64,000 nucleotides of DNA from Flagellimonas pelagia (GCF_003584135.1 NZ_QXFI01000026.1:310001-374000), one strand, 5' to 3'. Shown: positions 26,091 to 34,967, counted from the stretch's first letter. Program-made: numbers and translations. The notes: generated by a model not told the origin, from the letters alone.

Positions 26091-26777
26091 ATGAAAACCA
26101 AGGACATTAAGATCTTATTAGTTGACGATGAACCTGATATTCTGGAAATTGTAGGTTATAATCTTTCCGCCGAAGGCTATGAGGTCTTCACTGCCAAAAA
26201 CGGTGTGGAAGGCGTGGCCAAGGCAAAGAAGAAGCAGCCCCATTTGATCATTATGGATGTGATGATGCCCGAAATGGACGGTATTGAAGCTTGCGAAATG
26301 ATACGCAACACCCCAGGTCTGGAAAATACGATCATTGCATTTTTGACCGCTCGTGGGGAGGATTACTCCCAAGTGGCTGGATTTGATGCCGGTGCCGACG
26401 ACTATATCACTAAACCCATAAAACCAAAAGTCTTGGTTAGTAAGGTAAAAGCTCTCTTGAGAAGGTTGAAGGAAGAGAAAAAGGAAGTTGACGAAATTGT
26501 GAAGGTCGGCAACATTGTGATCAACCGAGAGGAGTATAAGATCGTGAACGATGGTGAAGAAATCGTGCTTCCCCGAAAGGAGTTCGAACTTTTGTCGCTA
26601 CTTACCTCCAAACCCAATAAAGTATTCAAGCGCGAAGTGATTTTGGACAAGGTATGGGGTAACGAAGTAGTGGTAGGTGGCCGTACCATTGATGTGCACA
26701 TAAGAAAGCTCAGGGAAAAAATTGGGGATGACCATTTTAAGACCGTGAAAGGTGTAGGGTATAAGTTTGTTCTCTAA
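26091..26777 (+). CDS. OmpR/PhoB-family response regulator
   Basis: 228-residue cytoplasmic response regulator. The receiver domain (about 5-125) has the acidic pair in VDDEPD, phosphorylated D56 in IIMDVMMPEMDG, Thr in FLTARGED and Lys in YITKPIKP. The C-terminal winged-helix DNA-binding domain (about 135-228) ends in TIDVHIRKLREKIG and TVKGVGYKF. It is closest in layout to PhoB. The stop codon overlaps the kinase start (TAATG at 26775-26779). It probably regulates itself through the phased GTTA repeats upstream, and perhaps the divergent lipoprotein/TonB unit. Confidence 0.94.
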   Translation: MKTKDIKILLVDDEPDILEIVGYNLSAEGYEVFTAKNGVEGVAKAKKKQPHLIIMDVMMPEMDGIEACEMIRNTPGLENTIIAFLTARGEDYSQVAGFDAGADDYITKPIKPKVLVSKVKALLRRLKEEKKEVDEIVKVGNIVINREEYKIVNDGEEIVLPRKEFELLSLLTSKPNKVFKREVILDKVWGNEVVVGGRTIDVHIRKLREKIGDDHFKTVKGVGYKFVL

Positions 26778-27832
26778 TGGCGATAAAACTAAGGAAGTCA
26801 TACAAATTTGCCCTTAGATCGTCCTTGGTCATTACCCTTCTGACAACCATTCTTTTTGTGGTGTTCCACATGGATCTTGGCCATATGGATTGGACCTATA
26901 CCTTGCTGTTTGCCCTGATCAGTTTCTCCATTTGTTTTGTCGTTATCCAAGTAAGGGTGGAACGCTTCATTTATCGTAGGATCAAGAAGATTTATGACGA
27001 TGTCTCCCTATTGGAATCCTCTTCTTTTTCCTCAAAACCGGTGACTACCGATATGAAGACACTAACGGAGGAAATCGAAAAATTTGCCGAAGGCAAAAAA
27101 ATTGAGATCGACACCCTCAAAATCCGCGAAGAATACCGAAAAGATTTTTTGGGTAACGTATCACACGAACTGAAGACCCCGCTATTTACGGTTCAAGGGT
27201 ACATCCTAACCCTTCTGGATGGCGCCATGAAGGACAAAAAGCTTCGCGAAAAATACCTGGAAAGAGCCAATAAAGGCGTGGAACGCTTGATCTACATCGT
27301 AAAGGATTTGGATTTGATCACCAAATTCGAAGCTGGGGAGCTGAAAGTGGAACGGGAAGATTTTGATGTCATCGAACTCATTCAGAATACGTTCGATCTC
27401 TTGGAAATGAAAGCAGCCAAAAAGCAGATTGCACTCACTTTCGATATGGAATATCCCAATCCTATCTATGTAAATGCGGATAGGGAAAAAATTCAACAAG
27501 TGATCAGCAACCTTTTGGTGAACTCGATTAAATATGGCCATTCCAATGGAACCACTGAAGTAAGTGTAGAAAACTTGATCAAGAACAAGGTGATCGTAAG
27601 GGTCACGGACAACGGTGTGGGCATTCCCAAACAACACATCCCAAGACTTTTTGAACGCTTTTACCGTGTAGACCAAAGTGGGAGCAGAACAGAGGGCGGC
27701 TCAGGATTGGGGCTTTCCATTGTAAAGCACATTATTGAGGCCCACGAAGAAAAAATTTATGTGGAAAGTGAGGTTGGGGTAGGATCCGAGTTCTCATTTA
27801 CCTTGGAGAAGAGCGCGAATAAAGTGGAATAG
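26777..27832 (+). CDS. Sensor histidine kinase, PhoR-like
   Basis: 351-residue inner-membrane kinase, partner of the regulator encoded just upstream. Two membrane helices (about 12-30 and 41-59) with only a short loop between, then a linker, the HisKA domain with phospho-acceptor H130 in GNVSHELKTPL, and the ATPase with NLLVNSIKYG (N box), VTDNGVGIPKQ (G1), RLFERFYRVD (F) and GGSGLGLSIVKHI (G2). There is no large extracellular sensor domain, as in PhoR, which senses through transporter partners. The last 76 bases overlap the end of the convergent glycosyltransferase gene. Confidence 0.94.
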   Translation: MAIKLRKSYKFALRSSLVITLLTTILFVVFHMDLGHMDWTYTLLFALISFSICFVVIQVRVERFIYRRIKKIYDDVSLLESSSFSSKPVTTDMKTLTEEIEKFAEGKKIEIDTLKIREEYRKDFLGNVSHELKTPLFTVQGYILTLLDGAMKDKKLREKYLERANKGVERLIYIVKDLDLITKFEAGELKVEREDFDVIELIQNTFDLLEMKAAKKQIALTFDMEYPNPIYVNADREKIQQVISNLLVNSIKYGHSNGTTEVSVENLIKNKVIVRVTDNGVGIPKQHIPRLFERFYRVDQSGSRTEGGSGLGLSIVKHIIEAHEEKIYVESEVGVGSEFSFTLEKSANKVE

Positions 27833-28869
27833 TCGATTTCAGAATCAAAATGGGCCAGACCTTTAAAATCTTCCATTCTTGAAAGTTGTTCCAGAGTAAA
27901 ATCATCTTGCTCGCAATAGGGTACCAATTCTTGTTTTTCCAATCGTTTGGCCAAATATTCCTGTTCGTATTGTCCTGGGGTAGGAATAAAGAAGGCCCTT
28001 TTCTCCAATTTGGCCAAGTCCATTACCGTAGTATATCCAGATCGGCAAAGCACCTTGCTACTTTGGTTGATGGCTGTTTCCAGTTCACCCGACTTCATAA
28101 AATTGTAAAGGGTGATAGATCCCTTTTCAGTTTGAATGTCTTCTTTGGATTGTTCCTCCTCAATTTTTCCTTTTACAAAAAGGATGTTTCCCTCAAATCC
28201 CTGGAGTTCCTTCAAGAGCTTTTCTTCCAAAAAAGAACGCTGGGGCTCAGGACCCGAAAGAAGTACCATCAAGTCATAAGCTATCGGAAGGTCTTTTTTT
28301 TCAAAACGGCTCAACGGTCCCAAATACACGATCTTCAACTTGGATTTTTTCAGGTGTCCCAATTTTCCGGTGAGGTTAGGCTTGTTCTCAACATCGGGAA
28401 CCCAGCACGCATCAAATTTTTTAATTATTTTTTGATGTGCCTTGGAGCTCATCCACGTGGTGTTACCGGACAACACATTCAGCTGGTGCGTGATAAAAAC
28501 ACAAGGAACTTTTTTATAAAATACCCCCAATCTATTATCGGATATGATACCGTCCAATTGGTGTTCCTTCACTAATCGTTTTATTTCTTTTTTTTCCTTG
28601 GCGATGGCCTTCAAAACTTTTGGGGAATCCCAGATCATTTTGATCTTAAAATTCCGTGCCTTTTCGGCATAAGTGATTTTATAGGAAGAGAGCTCAAAAG
28701 AAGGTACGTCAGGGAATTCCTTTTGCAAAAGTGAAAGGGCCACCCCATCCGAAGCTATAAAAGGTTGATGCCCATGATCCAACAATGCCCTTATAATGGG
28801 GATGCACCTTGTGGCATGTCCCAGCCCCCAGTTTAATGGGGCTACCAGAATTCGCTTTGAATTTTGCAT
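27757..28869 (-). CDS. Glycosyltransferase, MurG/UGT-like GT-B fold
   Basis: 370-residue predicted cytoplasmic or membrane-associated glycosyltransferase. N-terminal RILVAPLNWGLGHATRC is a glycine-rich acceptor loop typical of this superfamily; the C-terminal half has VLCRSGYTTVMDLAKLEKRAF and PTPGQYEQEYLAKRLE, the donor-nucleotide site of MurG-like enzymes. The product is unknown. ATG at 28869; a frame extension to 28893 is less likely. The 3' end overlaps the histidine kinase gene by 76 bases tail to tail. Confidence 0.85.
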   Translation of the reverse strand: MQNSKRILVAPLNWGLGHATRCIPIIRALLDHGHQPFIASDGVALSLLQKEFPDVPSFELSSYKITYAEKARNFKIKMIWDSPKVLKAIAKEKKEIKRLVKEHQLDGIISDNRLGVFYKKVPCVFITHQLNVLSGNTTWMSSKAHQKIIKKFDACWVPDVENKPNLTGKLGHLKKSKLKIVYLGPLSRFEKKDLPIAYDLMVLLSGPEPQRSFLEEKLLKELQGFEGNILFVKGKIEEEQSKEDIQTEKGSITLYNFMKSGELETAINQSSKVLCRSGYTTVMDLAKLEKRAFFIPTPGQYEQEYLAKRLEKQELVPYCEQDDFTLEQLSRMEDFKGLAHFDSEIDYSTLFALFSKVNENSDPTPTSLST

Positions 28870-28910
28870 AACTGCAAAAAAACAAAATGTCAATTGCTTA
28901 TAGATTTCCT

Positions 28911-28918
28911 TAGTTTTG
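28911..28918 (+). promoter_or_regulatory. -7 promoter element of trmB
   Basis: TAGTTTTG, exact TAnnTTTG match, 18 bases before the GTG at 28937. Confidence 0.55.
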
Positions 28919-28936
28919 CCAAATCATTAAATTTTT

Positions 28937-29623
28937 GTGCAATTCAATTCGAAAGTGGGAAGTAAGAACAAACTAAAACGGTTCAAGGAAAACGAAACCT
29001 TTTCCAACGTGGTGCAGCCCAAAAGGGATGAAGTGATGGAAGGGTTCAAATACAAAGGCAACTGGGCTTCGTTTTTTGGCAACAACAACCCTATTGTATT
29101 GGAGTTGGGCTGCGGCAAGGGTGAATATGCTGTTGGGCTTGCCAAAAGAAATCCAAGCAAGAATTATATTGGGGTGGATATAAAAGGTGCCCGTTTTTGG
29201 AGAGGGGCCAAGATTGCCTTGGAAGAAGGTTTAAAGAATGTGGCCTTTTTACGTTCCCAGATTGAATTGGTCGATTTGCTTTTTGGGGAGAACGAAGTGT
29301 CTGAAATTTGGATTACCTTCCCCGATCCCCAGATCAAATACAAACGGACCAAACACCGGATGACCAACCCTGATTTTCTAAAAAAATACAAACATATTCT
29401 TAAACCCGATGGGGTGGTCAATCTAAAAACGGACAGTGAGTTCATGCATGGCTACACGCTTGGCCTCTTACAAGGTTTGGGGCAAGAAATCATCTATTCC
29501 AACCACGATGTGTACAAGAACGAAGGAGCCCCTTTAGAAGTTTTGGAGATTCAGACTTTCTATGAAAATCAGTATCTTGAAAAAGGAAAACCAATTACAT
29601 ATATCCAATTTAGGATTCGCTGA
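28937..29623 (+). CDS. trmB: tRNA (guanine-N7)-methyltransferase
   Basis: Methylates G46 in the variable loop of tRNA with SAM. The 228-residue protein has the SAM-binding motif VLELGCGKGEYAVGLAKRNP, then GVDIKGARFWRGAK, the TrmB signature ITFPDPQIKYKRTKHRM and the C-terminal GAPLEVLEIQTFYE. No ATG starts the frame: 28937 is GTG. A second GTG at 28955 would give the common family start with GSKNKLKRF and 222 residues, so the start is open. It leads a plus-strand set with the LysE exporter and the alkyltransferase-like gene (gaps 10 and 1 bases). Confidence 0.95.
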   Translation: MQFNSKVGSKNKLKRFKENETFSNVVQPKRDEVMEGFKYKGNWASFFGNNNPIVLELGCGKGEYAVGLAKRNPSKNYIGVDIKGARFWRGAKIALEEGLKNVAFLRSQIELVDLLFGENEVSEIWITFPDPQIKYKRTKHRMTNPDFLKKYKHILKPDGVVNLKTDSEFMHGYTLGLLQGLGQEIIYSNHDVYKNEGAPLEVLEIQTFYENQYLEKGKPITYIQFRIR

Positions 29624-29633
29624 CCACTGACTA

Positions 29634-30263
29634 ATGACCCATATCCTCATTCTTTTTTTTGCCACCTTTTCGGCTGCTTTTATGGCTACGGTACCACCAG
29701 GGCTGCTCAATATGAATGCGGCCAAGATCAGTGTGGAAAAAGGAAAGTTGAACGGGGTCATCTTCAGCCTAGGGGTGTCTTCCATGATCATAGTACAGGC
29801 TTACATTGCTGTATTTATTTCCAAATTTCTATATCGGAATCCCGAGGTTATTGACATCCTCTTAAAGATCGCTATTGCCATCTTTGCCTTTTTTGCCATC
29901 TATTTTTTTATTGTGGCCAAAAGAAAGAAGGAGAAAAAGCTCAAAAAGGTCAATTTGAGCAAGAAGAACAGTTTTTTTAAAGGAGTATTGTTGGCAGCTC
30001 TTAACCTGTTGACCATTCCCTACTATAGTGGTCTAAATGCCATGTGGAACGAAGCTGGGTGGATCAAGTTCGAGGCGCAGGACATCACCACTTTTGTAGT
30101 AGCGGCAGGAACTGGGACCTTTGCGGTACTTTATCTCTATACTTTTTATTTTGATAAGTTGGAAACCAAGACCAATCGCTTTTCAAAGAACTCAAACTAT
30201 ATTTTGAGTGCCTTGATGCTTTTGCTCTTGATCATTACCTTGATGCGCATTCTGTACCGATAA
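29634..30263 (+). CDS. LysE-family amino-acid exporter
   Basis: 209-residue inner-membrane protein with six hydrophobic segments and the LysE/RhtB signature near the N-terminus (ATVPPGLLNMNAAKISVEKG, with the conserved PPG). It probably exports an amino acid; the substrate cannot be told. Starts 10 bases after trmB and ends 1 base before the next gene, so they are cotranscribed. Confidence 0.88.
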   Translation: MTHILILFFATFSAAFMATVPPGLLNMNAAKISVEKGKLNGVIFSLGVSSMIIVQAYIAVFISKFLYRNPEVIDILLKIAIAIFAFFAIYFFIVAKRKKEKKLKKVNLSKKNSFFKGVLLAALNLLTIPYYSGLNAMWNEAGWIKFEAQDITTFVVAAGTGTFAVLYLYTFYFDKLETKTNRFSKNSNYILSALMLLLLIITLMRILYR

Positions 30264-30264
30264 C

Positions 30265-30588
30265 ATGGAAGAGCCCAATTTTTTTGACAAGGTTTATGAA
30301 GTGGCTAGGGAAATCCCCTATGGTCGGGTTACTTCCTATGGGGCCATTGCCAAATATTTGGGAGCGGCGCGTAGTGCCCGTATGGTAGGTTGGGCCATGA
30401 ACAGTTCATCCGCCAAGGATGTGCCGGCGCACCGGGTGGTGAATCGTGTTGGGGTATTGACAGGCAAGCATCATTTTGGGGGTACCAACCTCATGCAACA
30501 ACTCTTGGAGAACGAAGGTATCCAAGTCCAGGACAATCAAATTGTCGATTTTCAAAAACACTTCTGGGATCCCGCCAAGGAGCTATGA
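30265..30588 (+). CDS. Alkyltransferase-like protein (ATL), Cys replaced by Ala
   Basis: 107-residue protein with the fold of the C-terminal domain of O6-alkylguanine DNA alkyltransferase: helix-turn-helix with VTSYGAIAKYLG, the Arg finger in SARMVGWAMN, and VPAHRVVNR in place of the catalytic PCHRV. The reactive Cys is Ala, so it cannot accept alkyl groups. ATL proteins bind O6-alkylguanine lesions and hand them to nucleotide-excision repair. All other binding residues appear kept. It ends exactly at the convergent amidase gene: one palindrome TGATCA (30586-30591) gives both stop codons. Confidence 0.92.
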   Translation: MEEPNFFDKVYEVAREIPYGRVTSYGAIAKYLGAARSARMVGWAMNSSSAKDVPAHRVVNRVGVLTGKHHFGGTNLMQQLLENEGIQVQDNQIVDFQKHFWDPAKEL

Positions 30589-32250
30589 TCAATATCCGGG
30601 GGGATGTAGTTCATCAAACTCCGAATGATCCTGAAATGCCTTGGCGAGCAGCAAAATACTGGCTTCGTCGTACAATTTGCCCACAAATGTCATGCTGGTC
30701 GGATGGTTTTTCTTGTCCAGGCCTGTGGGGATGGCAATAACGGGATGCCCCGTTAAATTCGTGGCGAGCAACTGATCATTGCCGAAGGAAGGCGAGATCA
30801 GCACATCATAATCCTTCATCAGATCTTCCATTTTCTGCATGAGCACTTGGCGTTGTCGGTTGGCTTGCAGGTATTCCACTGCAGGAATAAATCGACTTTG
30901 GCGTAAGGAGTTGGCCCTTGACCGTTGGTCCTGTTCCACCATGAGGTCCACTTCTCCAGAGCGCACCAATTCATCAAAAAAAGCACCTGCCTCAGCCCTT
31001 AGGATAATATCGAAGCCTCGGTATGGAACATCTTCAGGAAGTTCCACTTCAGTAGGTTCAATGCCCATTTCTTTCAAGACTTTCAGGGCATTTCTTAAAT
31101 TATCACCAGTGTCGGTAGTATCTTTTTCAATGTCCTTTTTCAAATAGGCCACTTTAAGGGATTTCACATCTTTGTTCCAATCCACACCAAAGGGCAGATT
31201 TTTGGTGGTTAGATCATTTTTATCTTCCCCTTGGATAACCGAAAATACGATGGCGCAGTCCTCGGCATTTCTGGCCAAGGGCCCGACTTTATCCATGGAC
31301 CAACTCAGGCTCATTACGCCGTATCGACTTACCCTTCCATAAGTGGGACGCAATCCCGTAACACCGTTTCGGGTACTGGGTGAGGTGATGGACCCCAAGG
31401 TTTCCGTACCCAATGCAAAGGGGACAAGTCCGGCAGAAGTTGCTGATCCTGAACCAGCAGAGGAACCTGTGGCTCCTTGCGTAATGTCCCAAGGGTTTTT
31501 GGTCTTGCCGCCGAACCAAACATCACCTCGGGCCAATGAACCGGAGACCAATTTGGCAACCAAAACCGCACCGGCATCTTCCAACTTTTGGATTACTGTA
31601 GCTGTTTGATTAATGACTTGATTTTTATAGGGTTCGGCGCCCCAAGTGGTGGTATAGCCGGGTACGGCCATCAAATCCTTCGTGCCATAGGGGATGCCAT
31701 GTAAAATGCCTCTGTATTTTCCTTGTTTGATTTCCTCATCGGCGCGTTTGGCCTGTGCCAAAGCCAGACTATCGGTAATGCTGATGCTACATTGTAAGGT
31801 AGGTTGATATTTTTTCAAGCGAGCCAAGAAAAATTGGGTCAACTCGGTTGACGTGATTTTTTGATGCTTGATTAAAGAGGCCAGCTGTGGAATGGTGTAA
31901 AAGGCCAGATCATCAAAACGTTCGGGTATTTCAACATAGTCGGGAATGTTCCAATCATTTCCATCCAATTGTTCGGGCATGGTAAAGCCAAAGGGCACGG
32001 GATCAAACCGAACAGCAGGGAACACATCATTCTCCAAAGGGTATTTTCTGAGGGAATCAAAACCGGAAAGGTTTCTTTCCAGATATGGATACAGAGTGTC
32101 GATATTCTTTTTGGAGAAATCGAGACCGATCAATTTTTCAGAACCTTTTACATCTTTTTTGGTAAAGCTGTGTTTGCCCGTAGAGCAGGAAAGCCAAAAC
32201 AGGGAAAGGGCCAATAAGGCGAGATGGGGAAGTTTGGTATTGCGCAACAT
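30589..32250 (-). CDS. Amidase-signature lipoprotein
   Basis: 553-residue exported amidase. It starts with a lipoprotein signal (MLRNTKLPHLALLALSLFWL, then SCST), which is unusual for a family that is mostly cytoplasmic. The Ser-Ser-Lys triad is visible: Lys in HGIPYGTKDLMAVPG, and the two Ser residues in GATGSSAGSGSATSAG, followed by ALGTETLGSITSPSTRNG. About 100 residues precede the catalytic core. The substrate is an unknown amide, possibly from peptides or cell wall. ATG at 32250. Confidence 0.92.
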   Translation of the reverse strand: MLRNTKLPHLALLALSLFWLSCSTGKHSFTKKDVKGSEKLIGLDFSKKNIDTLYPYLERNLSGFDSLRKYPLENDVFPAVRFDPVPFGFTMPEQLDGNDWNIPDYVEIPERFDDLAFYTIPQLASLIKHQKITSTELTQFFLARLKKYQPTLQCSISITDSLALAQAKRADEEIKQGKYRGILHGIPYGTKDLMAVPGYTTTWGAEPYKNQVINQTATVIQKLEDAGAVLVAKLVSGSLARGDVWFGGKTKNPWDITQGATGSSAGSGSATSAGLVPFALGTETLGSITSPSTRNGVTGLRPTYGRVSRYGVMSLSWSMDKVGPLARNAEDCAIVFSVIQGEDKNDLTTKNLPFGVDWNKDVKSLKVAYLKKDIEKDTTDTGDNLRNALKVLKEMGIEPTEVELPEDVPYRGFDIILRAEAGAFFDELVRSGEVDLMVEQDQRSRANSLRQSRFIPAVEYLQANRQRQVLMQKMEDLMKDYDVLISPSFGNDQLLATNLTGHPVIAIPTGLDKKNHPTSMTFVGKLYDEASILLLAKAFQDHSEFDELHPPGY

Positions 32251-32409
32251 GTTGGTTGGTGGTTAAATAAGCACCTAAGCTACGGCTTTTTCATAAAAAA
32301 ACTAGGTCAATGTCCTTCATTTGTGGGCGACAGGCATACCTTCCATCGACCAAAATGTACACTTTCCTGAAATTCAATCCGCCGACTTCAAAATCTAAGA
32401 CCAACGCCG

Positions 32410-32417
32410 TATCTTTG
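32410..32417 (+). promoter_or_regulatory. -7 promoter element of the Fe-S operon
   Basis: TATCTTTG, exact TAnnTTTG match, 44 bases before the preferred Mrp start. The rest of the 32251-32461 gap shows nothing I recognise. Confidence 0.5.
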
Positions 32418-32461
32418 TAGTTTAGAATCAGTTCAAACGACTGATGGTTAAAACAGGATAC

Positions 32462-33601
32462 ATGAAGTTGAAAAAAGTAGACATCTTAAAGGCTTTGGAG
32501 AAAATATCTGCTCCGGGTGAAGGGCAGAACCTTGTTGAAAGTGGTGCCGTGACCAATGTGCAGGTATTTGGTGATGAGGTTGAGGTAGATGTGACCATCA
32601 AAAACCCAAGTCTTCAGGCCAAAAAGAAGACCGAAGTGGAAATATTGAAGATCATCCACAGTGAAGTGTATGAAAAGGCCAAGATAAAAGTCAACCTAAA
32701 GGTTGATGCCCCTGCAAAGCCAAAGGTGAACCAAATTAAGGGGAACCCTATTCCCGGAATACAGAATATCATCGCGGTGGCTTCTGGAAAAGGAGGTGTG
32801 GGCAAGTCTACCATCACGGCGAATTTGGCGGTGACCTTGGCCAAAATGGGTTTTAAGGTAGGATTATTGGATACGGATATATACGGGCCATCCATGCCCA
32901 TTATGTTCGATGTGGCCAATGAGAAACCTTTGTCCATCAATGTGAATGGCAAGGCAAAGATGAAACCCATTGAAAATTACGGGGTAAAACTTTTGTCCAT
33001 TGGATTTTTCACCCAGCCCAACCAAGCGGTAATCTGGAGAGGACCCATGGCTGCCAAGGCCTTGAACCAGATGATCTTTGATGCCCATTGGGGTGAACTG
33101 GATTTCCTATTATTGGATTTGCCTCCGGGCACTGGGGACATCCACTTGAGCATTATGCAATCCTTACCGGTAACCGGAGCAGTGGTGGTGAGTACGCCAC
33201 AGGAAATAGCCTTGGCCGATGCCAGAAAAGGTGTTGCCATGTTCCAACAGGAAGCCATCAATGTTCCCGTTTTGGGCATTGTGGAGAATATGGCGTACTT
33301 CACTCCGGAAGAACTGCCTGATAACAAATATTATATCTTTGGACAAAATGGGGCCAAAAACTTAGCGGAAGACCTCGATGTGCCATTTTTGGGAGAAATG
33401 CCATTGGTGCAGAGCATAAGGGAAGCTGGGGATGTGGGAAGGCCTGCCGCTCTTCAAACAGCATCTCCCATTGAGGAAGCTTTCGAAGAGTTGACCAAAA
33501 ATGTGGTTCAGGAGTTGGTAAGGCGCAATACCGACCTGCCACCTACCGAAGCGATCAAGATTACAACAATGGCTGGTTGTTCGGCCGTTAAAAAGAAATA
33601 G
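32462..33601 (+). CDS. mrp: Mrp/NBP35-type ATP-binding iron-sulfur carrier
   Basis: 379-residue cytoplasmic P-loop protein that carries Fe-S clusters to target enzymes. An N-terminal MIP18/DUF59-type domain (1-80) is followed by the deviant Walker A SGKGGVGKST (108-117), LLDTDIYGPSMP and LLLDLPPGTGD. The CxxC motif that bridges the cluster in many Mrp proteins, normally after VENMAYF, is absent (TPEELPDNKYY is found there); only a C-terminal Cys in MAGCSAV remains. I believe this is common in flavobacteria. Family similarity favours ATG 32462 (MKLKKVDILK) over 32444. A NifU-type gene follows after 2 bases. Confidence 0.93.
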   Translation: MKLKKVDILKALEKISAPGEGQNLVESGAVTNVQVFGDEVEVDVTIKNPSLQAKKKTEVEILKIIHSEVYEKAKIKVNLKVDAPAKPKVNQIKGNPIPGIQNIIAVASGKGGVGKSTITANLAVTLAKMGFKVGLLDTDIYGPSMPIMFDVANEKPLSINVNGKAKMKPIENYGVKLLSIGFFTQPNQAVIWRGPMAAKALNQMIFDAHWGELDFLLLDLPPGTGDIHLSIMQSLPVTGAVVVSTPQEIALADARKGVAMFQQEAINVPVLGIVENMAYFTPEELPDNKYYIFGQNGAKNLAEDLDVPFLGEMPLVQSIREAGDVGRPAALQTASPIEEAFEELTKNVVQELVRRNTDLPPTEAIKITTMAGCSAVKKK

Positions 33602-33603
33602 TT

Positions 33604-33843
33604 ATGACTTCAGAAGAAATTAAGAGCAATGTGGAGAAAGCATTGGAGGAAATAAGACCCTTTCTCCAAAGCGATGGGGGCGACATTACCTTGATATCCA
33701 TAGACAACGACAATTCCGTGAAGGTTAAGCTGGAAGGAAATTGCATCGCGTGCAGTGTCAACCAAATGACGTTGAAGAGCGGTGTGGAGATGACCATAAA
33801 AAAGTATGCTCCTCAAATTGAAGAAGTTATCAACGTTAGCTAA
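33604..33843 (+). CDS. NifU-like C-terminal domain scaffold protein
   Basis: 79-residue protein consisting only of a NifU C-terminal (Nfu) domain, with the cluster-binding CxxC at C47 and C50 (GNCIACSVNQMTLK) and the preceding PFLQSDGGDI. It holds a 4Fe-4S cluster between two subunits for delivery to enzymes. Placed right after mrp, which fits a shared role in cluster delivery. Confidence 0.95.
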   Translation: MTSEEIKSNVEKALEEIRPFLQSDGGDITLISIDNDNSVKVKLEGNCIACSVNQMTLKSGVEMTIKKYAPQIEEVINVS

Positions 33844-33908
33844 CTGATAAAAATCATAATTCCTTTTTTAGGTAAGCAGTAAGTTGCACGCCAAAAATTT
33901 TTTTGTAC

Positions 33909-34967
33909 ATGATCAAAACCGACATACTGATTATTGGAGCGGGACCTACGGGTCTCTTTGCTGTTTTTGAAGCAGGCCTGTTGCAATTGAAATGCCATTT
34001 GATAGATGCCTTGCCACAAGCAGGAGGGCAATGCTCGGAAATCTATCCCAAAAAACCCATTTACGACATCCCCGGTTATCCCGAAGTATTGGCCGGTGAG
34101 TTGGTAGATAATCTGATGGAACAGATCAAACCCTTTCAGCCTGGTTTTACCTTGGGAGAGCGTGCGGAAACCATTGACAAATTGGAAGATGGCACTTTTG
34201 TGGTCACGACCAATAAAGGCACCAAACACCATGCCCCAGTGGTGGCCATTGCTGGTGGACTTGGGAGTTTTGAACCCAGAAAGCCTCTTTTGGACAATTT
34301 GGCTAAGTACGAGGACAATGGAGTTGCCTATATGATCAAGGAACCGGAAATGTATCGCGGTAAAAAGGTGTTGATCGCCGGTGGTGGTGATTCTGCCCTC
34401 GACTGGTCCATTTTCTTGGCAGATATAGCGGATGAGGTAACCTTGGTGCACCGAAGAAATGAGTTTCGGGGAGCCTTGGATTCCGTTGAAAAGGTACAGC
34501 ACTTGAAAAATGAAGGAAAGATCAATTTGATGACCCCTTCCGAGGTAGTGGCCCTTCATGGTGAAAATGCTCTGGAAAAAGTCACCGTCCAGAATGTGGA
34601 TACATCCGAAGAGACAGAGGTGGAAGTGGACCATTTTATTCCCCTGTTTGGACTTTCCCCGAAATTGGGACCCATTGCCGATTGGGGCTTGGAAATTGAG
34701 AAGAATGCCATCAAAGTGGACAATTCCTATGATTATCAGACCAATATTCCCGGTATATATGCCATTGGTGATGTGAATACCTATCCAGGAAAATTGAAAT
34801 TGATCTTGTGTGGGTTCCATGAAGCCACTTTGATGTGTCAAAGTGCTTATCAACGTATCTTCCCCGATAAAAAATATGTCATGAAGTATACCACAGTTGG
34901 TGGTGTCACTGGTTTTGATGGCACCAAGAAAGAGGCACCTAAAGCCGTTGTCAAATCTATCGATTAA
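33909..34967 (+). CDS. Ferredoxin-NADP reductase, thioredoxin-reductase type
   Basis: 352-residue flavoprotein that passes electrons between NADPH and ferredoxin. FAD site IIGAGPTGLFAVFEAG near the start, DALPQAGGQCSEIYP, NADPH site VLIAGGGDSALDWSIFLAD, and the second FAD motif GIYAIGDVNTYPGKLKLI. The CxxC pair of true thioredoxin reductases is lacking, which separates it from them. The start is ATG 33909, since the frame upstream begins only with a TTG. A ferredoxin gene follows at 35025, its natural partner. Confidence 0.93.
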   Translation: MIKTDILIIGAGPTGLFAVFEAGLLQLKCHLIDALPQAGGQCSEIYPKKPIYDIPGYPEVLAGELVDNLMEQIKPFQPGFTLGERAETIDKLEDGTFVVTTNKGTKHHAPVVAIAGGLGSFEPRKPLLDNLAKYEDNGVAYMIKEPEMYRGKKVLIAGGGDSALDWSIFLADIADEVTLVHRRNEFRGALDSVEKVQHLKNEGKINLMTPSEVVALHGENALEKVTVQNVDTSEETEVEVDHFIPLFGLSPKLGPIADWGLEIEKNAIKVDNSYDYQTNIPGIYAIGDVNTYPGKLKLILCGFHEATLMCQSAYQRIFPDKKYVMKYTTVGGVTGFDGTKKEAPKAVVKSID

